From Gracilariopsis chorda (lineage: Eukaryota > Rhodophyta > Florideophyceae > Gracilariales > Gracilariaceae), in assembly GCA_003194525.1 (NCBI GenBank), contig NBIV01000104.1, forward strand, positions 1 to 64,000: 64,000 bases of DNA. Direction: 5' to 3'. Positions 44,380 to 53,826 of the stretch are shown piece by piece. The notes under the pieces were generated by a model, which saw only the letters and a list, made by a program, of their open reading frames with translations, had not been told where the DNA came from and did not search any database. Position numbers and translations under genes: made by a program. Numbering within the stretch: position 1 is the first letter of the stretch; each line of letters opens with the position of its first letter.

Positions 44380-45990
44380 CTATTGCTCCCAGAAGCGCTG
44401 CACTTCTTGCGGGAGCCACTTGAGCCACGTCAATTGCGGCTGACCGCCCACCATACGCTCCACCATCTGCTGCGAACTTCGCCCAATCCCACGGCACAAC
44501 TTTACGCCAGCCTCAATCGCCGGCTCGAAATGCACACCCGCCCACAATCGTGATTGGCCACATAGATGCAACCACTTGCTCAAAGTCCTGATCGAAACGT
44601 CTACGTCTGCAGCCGGCAATTTTCCGGGATAGAACCTGCTTGACCCTTTAGCAAATGTCAGATTGAAAGCAAAGTCATCGCGACCGCCGGTGAAGGCTAA
44701 CGCGTGTTCAATGAACGCTGAGCACGCGCAAGACGATGCTGACGGGTATTCACTGTGAGGCATGGTACGTATGTAAGGTTGCCAATCGCCTGCTGCAATT
44801 TGAGTGTTGTCGCGTCCGGGACCGCCCCAGACCTCAAACTTCCGTTTACCAAACAGTAGTCGCATTGTCTGTCCAGTCGGTCGAATGGCGTCATGGCGAA
44901 GCTTTTCCTTCCACACTGTCACAATCGCATCAAATGTAGCGATGTTCGACGCCGCTGCGTAGATCACGTCTTCATCCAAGGATAGATCCAGCTGCGGACC
45001 AAGAATGAAGAATCGTACGGACGACCCAATGCTGGGCGTTCCAAAAGGATTTTCCTCGGTGCGGAATGCGTTCACCTTGTTGTCAAACAGCTCTGCATAC
45101 AGTTGTTGTTGTTCCGTCAGCTCTGCCGATCGCTTGAACACACCCTCCGCGTAACCTCTCAAATTACGAACATCTGCCGAATTTGCATTGTATACCGTGG
45201 CGTGTGGTCTCAAGTAGGGCGACCGAACCCTACGCCGACGAACTTCAAAAGGGTTTTGACTAAACGCGATAGATCTTCCAATGTGTGGAACCACGTGCTC
45301 CTGTCTGAAAAAGAATCCCAATCCATTGTTCTCCAGTACTGGTTGCCACTTGAACGGAAAGCTGATCCGCCACGGTGTGTTTTTCGGCTCATAACCTGAG
45401 ATGTCAGCAAAGGGCTGAGCATAGTTGGTGTCTGAAGACGTTAGTGAACCATCATCGTTCCAACCATCAATTCTCATGAGACGAGCAGTATCCATGCCCT
45501 CTCGATTTCCGATGCCGACAGCAGTTGACATATTCAGGCTTCTGTCTTCCGGATCTAATCCCCGATCATTCATTAATTTAAAGAAAGCCGGCAACCCAGC
45601 GCTTCCTCCAAAGCTTTGGGGAGCTGCTTCGTAAAGGCGAAGTAGTGCGTATAGAATTGCTGTGTTCTTGTTTTCAAGAGTATGTTCTTCTGTCGGCCGT
45701 TTGTATCGCGAGCGTCCAAATAGGTCCACTGCAGTCGGATGATAGTTACTCCATGCGTTGTAGGTTACCATATTGAGATAAAAAAGCGCACGAAACTGCA
45801 CGGGGGTTTCAAGTTCATTTACCAATATGTCGTTGAACACTGGCGGATACACAACGAACGAGAACGCATTGCTCTCTCTTTCAATTGTATTCTTGGATTT
45901 CTGGCAGAGCGCTGCATTAAGAACAGATAATGCTAGGGCAATAGTTAGCAATGCCTCGACTTTCTGACCAAACTTCATATTAGCATCCAC
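44380..45990 (-). CDS. vanadium haloperoxidase-family protein (PAP2 fold), secreted
   Basis: 536 residues starting MDANMKFG, with a hydrophobic N-terminal segment (about 11-29) ending ALCQ, a likely signal peptide. The vanadate/phosphate pocket motifs appear in order: K363 with R370-P371 (KxxxxxxRP), PSAS at 416-419 where bromoperoxidases have PSGH, and SRLWAGVH at 480-487 with the ligand-position His487. Vanadium haloperoxidases oxidise halides with peroxide; related PAP2 proteins are phosphatases. The missing His in the second motif makes haloperoxidase activity uncertain; relatives with PSxS exist in bacterial and algal branches of the family. Single exon with a clear ATG. A perfect hairpin lies just past its stop. 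Confidence 0.85.
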   Translation of the reverse strand: MDANMKFGQKVEALLTIALALSVLNAALCQKSKNTIERESNAFSFVVYPPVFNDILVNELETPVQFRALFYLNMVTYNAWSNYHPTAVDLFGRSRYKRPTEEHTLENKNTAILYALLRLYEAAPQSFGGSAGLPAFFKLMNDRGLDPEDRSLNMSTAVGIGNREGMDTARLMRIDGWNDDGSLTSSDTNYAQPFADISGYEPKNTPWRISFPFKWQPVLENNGLGFFFRQEHVVPHIGRSIAFSQNPFEVRRRRVRSPYLRPHATVYNANSADVRNLRGYAEGVFKRSAELTEQQQLYAELFDNKVNAFRTEENPFGTPSIGSSVRFFILGPQLDLSLDEDVIYAAASNIATFDAIVTVWKEKLRHDAIRPTGQTMRLLFGKRKFEVWGGPGRDNTQIAAGDWQPYIRTMPHSEYPSASSCACSAFIEHALAFTGGRDDFAFNLTFAKGSSRFYPGKLPAADVDVSIRTLSKWLHLCGQSRLWAGVHFEPAIEAGVKLCRGIGRSSQQMVERMVGGQPQLTWLKWLPQEVQRFWEQ

Positions 45991-46616
45991 TCGAGAAACG
46001 TAGGCTGGTTATTCCAAAAGAACCGCTGCTATGCTTGGGTTATACTGAAACATTTGTGCGGCAGCTCCTTGGCTTTTACACTAAGCTCGACATCAGATGA
46101 GCAACGGCAAGCTTCGCCATTTCTCGATGCTTTCATATCTTTGCTGTATTCCATATCTCCGTGCTTGTCATATGGTGATGACCTGCGGCTTTGCAGCCGT
46201 TTGGTGTCGATATCTACGACCTATCTGATCCGACAGCAAAACTATGTCCAATCGGCTACGAAGCTTGAGATAGTTGCGTTCTTCAATGACTTTGCACATC
46301 ATGTCTACTGACTGTATTTAAGTTAAATGACATGCGGCTATATAAGGAAACGACAAACCCTTCTTCAGAAATTTGGATTTGGTAGTGGATACTGGGCGTC
46401 TCCTGAAACCGCAAATACACAGATTTAAAAGGCTATACATGAGTTTGAGGTTGGATGCATTTTCACGAAAGCCCAGCAGAAGCAGAAGTGCTGGCTTTGT
46501 TTCTGCTAAATAGAATAAATAGAATGCGGAATAAATGTCTCGCAAACGAGATAACGAAGAAACAGTTTTGCGCTTTAGTGTTTTTAGGACACACCCACTG
46601 TGCAAAGGTACGAAGG
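45991..46616. other. upstream region of haloperoxidase-like gene, no further gene
   Basis: No supported open frame. It should contain the promoter of the minus-strand gene at 44380-45990, but no clear TATA box was identified. It ends at the TA target of the next transposon. Confidence 0.45.
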
Positions 46617-46618
46617 TA

Positions 46619-48833
46619 GCAGTCACACCGGCTTAATTTGGGAAATGGTTTAATTTGAGACGACATGGCTCTGAGACATGGAATCTCGAATCTCGCAAAT
46701 TCCACTCGCCTCGCTTCCAACCTCAGCAAGCCCTTGCCAGAGCCTGACCACCCTCCTGACCCTCGGACATTCCAAGTTCGACAACCACCATGCCTCTGTC
46801 CATGAGACGCCAGACAGCCCGACTCAAAAACCGAACACAACGCAGACTGACAGAAAAAGCGAAACGCGAACGAGCAGTAGAGCTGCTCATACAAGGCAAA
46901 AAAGCGCGTGCGGTAGCATCAGCATGTAGTCTTTCTCGTTCCACTGCATACCGCTTGTATGCAGCATTAAAGAACAAACACACAGCAAAACTCAACAGAC
47001 TCCTTAATCCAGTAGTTAACTTTCCCGGACGACCAACGACGCTCACCAAATCCGAAGAAGACGCGATTGTGGAACGCACGTTGTTTGCAGCAAGCCGCGG
47101 ATTTGCGCTGGATGTCAACAACATGAGAAAACTGATGGGAGCAGTTGCTTCTGATGGAAGCGTAAGATATAAACGAGGCATTCCTTCGGAAGATTCATTG
47201 CGGTCCTTCCGAGCAAGGAATCGAGAGTTGACATTTCGTTCTGCTGAGGATATGTGCCACAAACAATTTGAAGGGAAAAGTGTGGAGCATGTTCAGACTC
47301 TGAGTTTAGCGCTTTCTGAGTTGCAGAAAGAAGAACCAGACCTGTTCGAGGACCCACAGAGAATATGGAATTTGGACGAGACGGCAGTTAGTGCGCAGCA
47401 TGGAAAGAAGGTTAAAGTATTCTCATCGTCAACAACGCACCACCCCGGACGCCGACAAGATCTCAAAGTCAATGGGAAGCACCTTAATGCAGTAATTATG
47501 GCTTCGGTTTCTGGAAAGGTAGCACCTCCATTCCTCATAGTCGCCGGGAAGAAGGGCATGCCAAAGTGGATGAATGCGATGGAACAGAAAATGATGCGAT
47601 TGCTTCCGACTAAGTACGAGTGGCTTGGTTACAATAATTGGGTTCCGAAAGGAACAACGATAAGATGTACACCAAAAGGTTCAATGGATGCACACAAATT
47701 GAAACATTTGGTGAAACACTTTGCAGAGTTTGTACGCCAATTCGTTCCAGATCCGAAGTCCGTTCTTGTTCTTCTAGATTGCCACAGTTCACGAAAAGGA
47801 ACCAAATGGGTAGAAGAATGCAAGAAGTTCAATATACACGCAATTCAACTTCCCGCTAATACATCCCACTTCCTACAGCCATGTCATTCCTACATTAAAA
47901 AACACTTCAAACAGGAAAGCAGAGAAATTTGTGACCAGCTTTTGTTGACAGGAGAGTTCTCGCATGCAAACATGAGTTTCAAAATGAAACTCGCCATGGC
48001 CGGTTATCGGGCAATTACCAGGGAGATCGTCAACAAAAGTTTTGTAGACGTCGGTTTATGGCCATTGAGTAACGCGTTTGTGGATAAGTTGCGAGATAAA
48101 GTCCAGCGACGGCTTCAAGGGACAACGATGTCAACGGAAAGCAGAAGCCAGAAGGTGAGAAGATCTGATCGATTGCGCTGTACAGAAAAGGCCATCTGTA
48201 CTGAGTTGAGGAGAGTTCTCGCCGAAACAGAAGACCCAAAAATTGCTGTAACATCTGTAGAAAACATCTCGCAAAGGAACCGTACATCGAACAGAGTGTT
48301 GTGGGAATCGGCGCCGCTACGCGCACCAGTTCGTGTCATCAAATGTAATGGGTCAAAAATGGGTCAAACGCCAGCCATGTGGTTGACAAAGAATAAGGGA
48401 TCTCCGAACGTGAGGGCGGAAGACCTTTTCAGCGGAAAGGAAAATGAAGATCCGAACCCAAAAGATCGAGAAACGCATTCAAAGAGTTTTTGCCTATTTG
48501 CGGGTCAAAGCGCCCCTGACTTCCCTTTTCCAGAGCTCGGCGGACGACATTGTCTCGATTCGTGCGCTTCTACGACGGCGCAGTGCAATGGCGAGGCGGG
48601 ATAAGCACGACGGTATTCGTGGAAAGGGAGAACAAGAAGTTAGAGGATCAAATCGTCTGCGGTTGCCGCGCTAGCTGCCGCGGGGGAAATGGTGGCCGCT
48701 TGGCAGCATCGTCTGAAATAAACCCATTTGCTGCGTGCGGCAGCATCGTCTCCCATTAACCATGCGATTTCACAGTCAAATTCCAAGCTATTTGAGGCAC
48801 AGTTTTTGTCTCAAATTGACCCTTTCTGACTGC
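46619..48833 (+). mobile_element. pogo-like DNA transposon, second family (element C)
   Basis: The ends lie just inside TA dinucleotides (46617-46618 and 48834-48835). The left end reads GCAGTCACACCGGCTTAATT and the reverse complement of the right end reads GCAGTCAGAAAGGGTCAATT, about 19 of 25 bases alike. The 2.2-kb unit encodes one transposase related to that of copies A and B but clearly diverged, and the terminal sequences differ, so it is a separate pogo family. Confidence 0.8.
46790..48604 (+). CDS. pogo-like DDE transposase with altered third catalytic residue
   Basis: 604 residues, aligned without gaps over the first 260 residues with the 617-residue transposase of copies A and B. 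It has a helix-turn-helix (AVASACSLSRSTAYRLY, about 41-57), a CENP-B-like region from about 79 (PGRPTTLTKSEED), and the catalytic core with D196 (WNLDETAV) and D330 (VLLDCHSSRK). The third acidic residue, D366 in the relatives (LQPCDA), is His here (LQPCHS, codon CAT at 47885-47887). That should abolish cutting by the known mechanism. After about residue 565 the reading departs from the relatives while ADDIVSIRALLRRR appears in another frame near 48,540, suggesting a late frameshift. It is otherwise fully open, so either recently dead or kept for DNA binding. Confidence 0.85.
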   Translation: MPLSMRRQTARLKNRTQRRLTEKAKRERAVELLIQGKKARAVASACSLSRSTAYRLYAALKNKHTAKLNRLLNPVVNFPGRPTTLTKSEEDAIVERTLFAASRGFALDVNNMRKLMGAVASDGSVRYKRGIPSEDSLRSFRARNRELTFRSAEDMCHKQFEGKSVEHVQTLSLALSELQKEEPDLFEDPQRIWNLDETAVSAQHGKKVKVFSSSTTHHPGRRQDLKVNGKHLNAVIMASVSGKVAPPFLIVAGKKGMPKWMNAMEQKMMRLLPTKYEWLGYNNWVPKGTTIRCTPKGSMDAHKLKHLVKHFAEFVRQFVPDPKSVLVLLDCHSSRKGTKWVEECKKFNIHAIQLPANTSHFLQPCHSYIKKHFKQESREICDQLLLTGEFSHANMSFKMKLAMAGYRAITREIVNKSFVDVGLWPLSNAFVDKLRDKVQRRLQGTTMSTESRSQKVRRSDRLRCTEKAICTELRRVLAETEDPKIAVTSVENISQRNRTSNRVLWESAPLRAPVRVIKCNGSKMGQTPAMWLTKNKGSPNVRAEDLFSGKENEDPNPKDRETHSKSFCLFAGQSAPDFPFPELGGRHCLDSCASTTAQCNGEAG

Positions 48834-48859
48834 TAACCCTTATCCCTATACCCCTTGTA

Positions 48860-51054
48860 ACCCTCCCAGCGGGGATATTTGGCACAAATTTTCGCAGGCA
48901 GAAATCGTCCTCCACGGCTTCAAACGGACGCTTTTTACAGAAGATTTCTGAAGCCACGTTGTCCCAAGGCCTAACCTGGGGAAATTTGGCGAAGCCCCGA
49001 TCACCCACTTCAACTCATCGCAAGCCGATTACCTTGTGCTGAGCCCCAACAGGGCTGTGGCGGCTTCGGCCGCCGCTACATTATGCTCCTCTAAAGACCC
49101 GTCTTCATTTCGCTCTTGCCGCCAGAGCGTCAGAAGTGGAATATCATCGGTGGCGTCCCATAAACCAGCTCCATCAACATTATCCCCGCCTGCTAACTGC
49201 ATGTTTTCCTTGCCTGGCCCAACATACTTTACCGTTCTTGATCTCCGCTGCGCCCTCCCGCCATTCGTCACATTCTTCAACACACCCACATCAGACAAAA
49301 CCGCGGCTGGCGCACCCGACATGCTTTTCATATTTGAACGCATATGACAAACAGGTGCCTGTAATGGTGCAGCTTCCCACAAGACACGATGGGCGGAACG
49401 GTTATTCTGTAACGTCTGCTCTACTAACGCGACACCTATCGTGGCATTGTCCTCACGCTCCACAATTTCTCGAATCCGCGAATAGATAACAACATCGGCT
49501 GTCCGTAATGTCATGTGCATTTCTTTGTGCTGCTCAGCATTCTCGTTTGGAACTCGCTTCTCCATCGATAGCCGCTCGCGAAGCATCTCGTAGAATTGAA
49601 AATTCATCGGCCACATGCCGGTGGATATGAAGCTCTGTTGAACGACGTCTGCTGTAAGAACTTGAAATCCTGCAACACCCAGCTTAAGTTTGAATGCAAT
49701 GTTCGCATTGCTATACATTCCAGTTTTTATCAGCACATCTCTGACCTGCCTTGTCCTTTCCTTGAACTTCTTATTAATGGTTGCGTCACAAGGTTGCAGA
49801 AAATGGGATGTATTTGCCGGAAGTTGGATAACAATTATGTTATATTTATGGCAGTACAGGATCCACTCGGCACCTTTACGGGAGCTATGGCCATCAAGGA
49901 GCAGCAGGACGGGCTTGTCAGGTGTCACAAACTTACGGCAGAACTCGTTGAAATGCGTAATGAGTTTGGGCATGATCTCCATTGTCATTGACCCCTTCGT
50001 CGTTAGCGCGATATGTGTTCCATCCGGAATCCAGGTGTTCTCCGTCAACCACCGTAGACTGGCTGGTAGGTGGACTTTCGCGCTGCTCGGGATCGGGGTT
50101 TTCCACCGCGGCATCACCTTTTTTCCGGACGCAACAAAGAAGGGTGGAGCAACTAGACCGGATGCTGAGGCGATTACCACAGCAGTAAGGTGGGCTCCAT
50201 TGTCCTTTATATTGTGCCGCCTACCACCCAAATTAGAAGCGGATGCGGAGAAAGTTCGTCCTCGCTTTCCGTAATCTGCGCTTACTGCGGTCTCGTCCAA
50301 GTTCCAGATGCGGCTTGGGTCTTGGAACAGGTCGGAATGTTTTTGTTTCAAAGCTTTCAGGTGGTGAACGAGGGTGTGGACATGTTCTAAGTCCTCCCCA
50401 AGAAAGTACCGATGGCAGTGATTCTCTGTCTTTCGGTACGTGATGTCGCGGTGGCGTGCACGAAAGCTACGGATTGTGTCATCGCATGGGAGAGCGTTTT
50501 TGTAGCTGTGTCTGCCGTCCGCTGCTATAGTTGACATAGCTTCTTTGAGGTGATTGATATCGAATGCAAAGCCTCTTTCGGCGGCATGCTTTACTCTTTT
50601 CACAATCATTTCTTCTTCTTGTGTGCTCAAGACAGATGGTCGTCCTGCATGGTAGTCTACAGGACTCAGAAGTTTGTGCAACAGTGATTGCTTCTTTTCC
50701 TTCCAAGCTCGTCTTATGCGGTAAAGCGTTGTGAGGGATACAGAACAGCGTGCGGCAATGCTGGAAAGCTTCTCATTCGTCTGCAGCAATTGAAAAGCTT
50801 GGTTACGAGCCTTTCCCTCTTGGGCTCGTTGCAATTTGCTGCGTTTGAGACGAGCCGTCTGGCGTCTCATGGACTCGGGCATTGTGCTTCATCCGCTACT
50901 AGACTGTGGAACAGTCAGAACCGAGTCAGAAGGAGTGGACAATGACGTAGCAGTCCAGTAGTGACCTGAATAAAGCCGAAACTGACAGGGACAATGTGTG
51001 GCTCTTATGTCTTGCCAAATTGTTCCATTTGCCAAATTACCCCGTTATGAGGGT
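48860..51054 (-). mobile_element. pogo-like DNA transposon, copy B, apparently identical to copy A
   Basis: Same 2,195-bp unit as 3143-5337 with a constant offset of 45,717, and no difference seen where I compared the two. It is flanked by TA (48858-48859 and 51055-51056). It begins only 24 bp after the end of element C. Confidence 0.93.
49029..50882 (-). CDS. pogo-like DDE transposase (copy B)
   Basis: 617 residues, identical in translation to the gene at 3312-5165. It has the same helix-turn-helix, CENP-B-like region and catalytic D196, D330 and D366. The open frame and exact identity to the other copy point to recent transposition. It could supply transposase for both copies and perhaps for defective relatives with the same ends. 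Confidence 0.93.
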   Translation of the reverse strand: MPESMRRQTARLKRSKLQRAQEGKARNQAFQLLQTNEKLSSIAARCSVSLTTLYRIRRAWKEKKQSLLHKLLSPVDYHAGRPSVLSTQEEEMIVKRVKHAAERGFAFDINHLKEAMSTIAADGRHSYKNALPCDDTIRSFRARHRDITYRKTENHCHRYFLGEDLEHVHTLVHHLKALKQKHSDLFQDPSRIWNLDETAVSADYGKRGRTFSASASNLGGRRHNIKDNGAHLTAVVIASASGLVAPPFFVASGKKVMPRWKTPIPSSAKVHLPASLRWLTENTWIPDGTHIALTTKGSMTMEIMPKLITHFNEFCRKFVTPDKPVLLLLDGHSSRKGAEWILYCHKYNIIVIQLPANTSHFLQPCDATINKKFKERTRQVRDVLIKTGMYSNANIAFKLKLGVAGFQVLTADVVQQSFISTGMWPMNFQFYEMLRERLSMEKRVPNENAEQHKEMHMTLRTADVVIYSRIREIVEREDNATIGVALVEQTLQNNRSAHRVLWEAAPLQAPVCHMRSNMKSMSGAPAAVLSDVGVLKNVTNGGRAQRRSRTVKYVGPGKENMQLAGGDNVDGAGLWDATDDIPLLTLWRQERNEDGSLEEHNVAAAEAATALLGLSTR

Positions 51055-51056
51055 TA

Positions 51057-52011
51057 ACCCTGACGTCAGCGACAAAACAACCTTGATTTCTGTTCTTTTC
51101 CGGAGATTCTCTGCGCAATAGCCGAAACGCTTCTACCATTGGTAGCTTGGGAATGCCTTTCGCGACTATGAAGGTATTTGCTTCTCAAATGAGTTCAAAG
51201 CCAAAGAAGTGCAACATTCATGGGTTAGCAGTCTAACCTTATCCCTCTATGACGTCCTACAAAATCTCAAGAAACTTGGGGATAATGAGCGACCCCCATC
51301 ATGGCGGTCGCTCGGTCGTTCGGTCGTTCACGCCATGACGACGCTCGCTCGCTCCCCGCCGTACATCATGGATGACCCCCAAATTACGGCGGGGATCATA
51401 CGTGATGAAACATTATTGTTTAACCAAACCCTGTTTTCCAGTCCTATGAACCCTAACTTTTACATGGGAACACATACTGCACCAAAATCCCACAGGATCT
51501 TGCTTGTCCATGATATCAGCGTCCAATATCTAGTCAGAATCGTAGTAGGTTTACGGCAAGTACGCATATCGAGAGGAGGCTTGGTTATGAAATCAACATC
51601 TCATGGAAGAATCTGCCTTCGTTTGTCTTGGAAGTAACTTAACCCAGCATAGCTTCTACGGAGATACAAAGTATATGTTCTGATGGATGTGTTGACTATT
51701 CTTGGGCTTAATTGCTTCAGTCAGTCATCCATGGCTATACTGTAATTATGCGATGGATTCACCTGGTAAGGGTTAGCGGCTGAAGGGTTAGACCGCTAAC
51801 CCTTTACTCTTAACCCGTTATCTCATCTCAAGTACAGTACGGGCTGTAATCGCCCCCTTCACCAGGCAAAGGTTTTCCGTCAAGGAGCTTACCGCCGCTG
51901 ACCCCATCCGCAATGCGCACTATGCGCAGTTGTGACGTGATCTTCACATCAGGAATCCAATAAGCCTTTATGTCGATCTTGGTTAGCAGCACGTAGCACT
52001 GTGACATGGAT
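51057..52011. other. spacer; no gene recognised
   Basis: A 142-codon plus-strand stretch at 51209-51637 lacks an ATG start and any motif. A 12-bp inverted repeat (AAGGGTTAGCGG at 51768-51779, complement at 51793-51804) lies in a cluster of AACCCT/AGGGTT words. The 3' end of the transporter gene follows. Confidence 0.5.
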
Positions 52012-53001
52012 TCACGCAGCTGCCTTCTTGCCAAACGCGAGCGAGTATGCCAAACCCACCAAGAACACCCCAGCCACAATATTTCCCAGAGTTACCGGCA
52101 GCAAGTTGGCCATGAGGTATTGCTTCATGGTCACATCAGCTCCCATAGCCATACCAAAGGGTATAAGGAACATGTTTGCCACGCAGTGTTCGAATCCCAT
52201 TGCCACAAACGCACATATTGGCAACCAAATTGCTACAAACTTACCCATAAGGTCGCTCGCGCCATTCTGTGTGTAAACCGCCAAGCAAACCAACCAATTG
52301 CACACTATCCCTCGCAAGAATGCCTTGATGAATGGCATGCCCACTTTAGCGCTTGCCACTGCTGCTGCGACTGCACCACCAGCTCCGCCGACGCATCCAC
52401 TGGCCACAGCTAACCAGGTCACGAGCGCACTTCCGAGAACGTTGCCGATGTAACTCCACACCCAATTGCGCAAGACGCCACCCGCTTTCGCGCGTCCCTG
52501 AGTGAAAGCACAGGTGAGCAATGCGGTGTTTCCTGTGAACAACTCCCCACCGGTTACGCACACCAAAAGCAATCCACCAGGGAGTCCCAACGCACCGAAC
52601 AACAATTTTTGCAACCCTGGATTTGAAGCCTTGATAGCGGGGACTGCTCCCCCGACGCACAGAGCCAAGAGAGCTCCCAGAGCGATATACGCACCAGCCA
52701 GTATTCCCAAAAGCAAAACTTTCCAGCTTGGAAGATCTGCTTTCGAAGACCCGAGAGTCACAGCCGCTTCAAACGTCTGTGGGGGTGACTTTTGCAACGC
52801 AGACATACGCACGGGTTTCGCTGCTATGGTTGAGCATGTCTTCTTACTGCTTCTCGGCTGTAGACTGTATCCTTGCACGAAAGAATTGTGCCGATATCCA
52901 GCAATGGCAGTAATGAAGGTTCGCGAAGTGGTGCGGGTCTTTCCCGTTGTGCGATGCGGCACACCGATCGAGACCGCCAAGGGTCCTACGAAAGCGTACA
53001 T
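52012..53001 (-). CDS. formate/nitrite transporter (FNT) family membrane channel with organelle-like leader
   Basis: 329 residues. The first 70 or so are rich in Ser, Thr, Arg and Lys with few acids, like a plastid transit peptide. Six hydrophobic segments follow (about 95-117, 131-150, 179-200, 226-243, 253-270 and 297-322). FNT signatures are clear: GGELFTGN at 151-158, FLRGIVCNWLV at 228-238, and GFEHCVANMFLIP at 269-281 with the central pore His272. FNT proteins are pentameric channels for small anions such as formate or nitrite; the algal NAR1 group moves nitrite into the chloroplast. A plastid nitrite role is therefore plausible but inferred. The start is the only ATG that gives a full leader. 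Single exon. Confidence 0.88.
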   Translation of the reverse strand: MYAFVGPLAVSIGVPHRTTGKTRTTSRTFITAIAGYRHNSFVQGYSLQPRSSKKTCSTIAAKPVRMSALQKSPPQTFEAAVTLGSSKADLPSWKVLLLGILAGAYIALGALLALCVGGAVPAIKASNPGLQKLLFGALGLPGGLLLVCVTGGELFTGNTALLTCAFTQGRAKAGGVLRNWVWSYIGNVLGSALVTWLAVASGCVGGAGGAVAAAVASAKVGMPFIKAFLRGIVCNWLVCLAVYTQNGASDLMGKFVAIWLPICAFVAMGFEHCVANMFLIPFGMAMGADVTMKQYLMANLLPVTLGNIVAGVFLVGLAYSLAFGKKAAA

Positions 53002-53826
53002 GGCGTTGTTCCGAAAGAAAACGTCTCGTCCAGTTGTTGCCGTGGGCCTGTAGGAGAGAACGCTTTCTGCAAAAGTTGCAATAGTGAAGGAGCACGAGGG
53101 GTATGATGCAGTCGAGCACCAGTACGACTATGCCCGGGATCGTGGAATAGGTGCAAAACTGCTCTACAGCGTGCTGTTTGTTTCGAGGTAATCGCGGATG
53201 CTGAAACGAAGTGTTGGAATTGCGAGATCGATCAGATCGTGGCTGCTGATAGGGCACACTTTCCAGTAATTCTACATTTTTATGATGCAACACGGTGCTC
53301 ATGAGGAGAGATGCACCGCTGCAAATCCTTCCCACCAAAGAAGTTGTGACCCTGCTGTCGCAAAGGGCGAAGTGAGTATCCAAGTTTAGCATGATTGCTG
53401 TCGCCGCATTGAATTCGAAGTTGTTTAACAGAAGCGCGATCCCCATCTCCGATAGCAGCAAGAACCGTAGGCATTCTCCAGAATGGTAGTCCTTACTTTG
53501 TTGTTGTTGTTCTTAGGGCGTAGGGGGCTTAATTCCGATATCACCGCACTCTCTCCCTAAAAAGCTAGTCTGTCCCGCGAAGGCTAAGTTCTCGAGGCAG
53601 ACCCAGTTGCGGATCCATTTTGCTTCCTCATGATTCGAATCAACAGGAATGTCGCCACACCATGACGGGCGGATTAACGAATTGTGCCCAAAGCGCCGCC
53701 AGTGGCGGTTCCCGCGTGATCCCTCCGCGCAGTACTAATCCCGCCAAACGCTTGGCACCGCAGCTCTGGAGATGAGCTACGACAGCTTCAATTTCAACCT
53801 ATTTCGCCTGGACGAGTTTAACGCAC
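53002..53826. other. spacer, no gene recognised
   Basis: The minus strand stays open over about 52,844-53,461 but the translation matches nothing I know and overlaps the transporter 5' end. The methionine synthase activation domain, which would be expected next to the fragment upstream, was looked for here and not found. Confidence 0.5.

Noticed and set aside
51209-51637. 142-codon plus-strand stretch
   Set aside because: Starts without ATG, compositionally nondescript, no motif.
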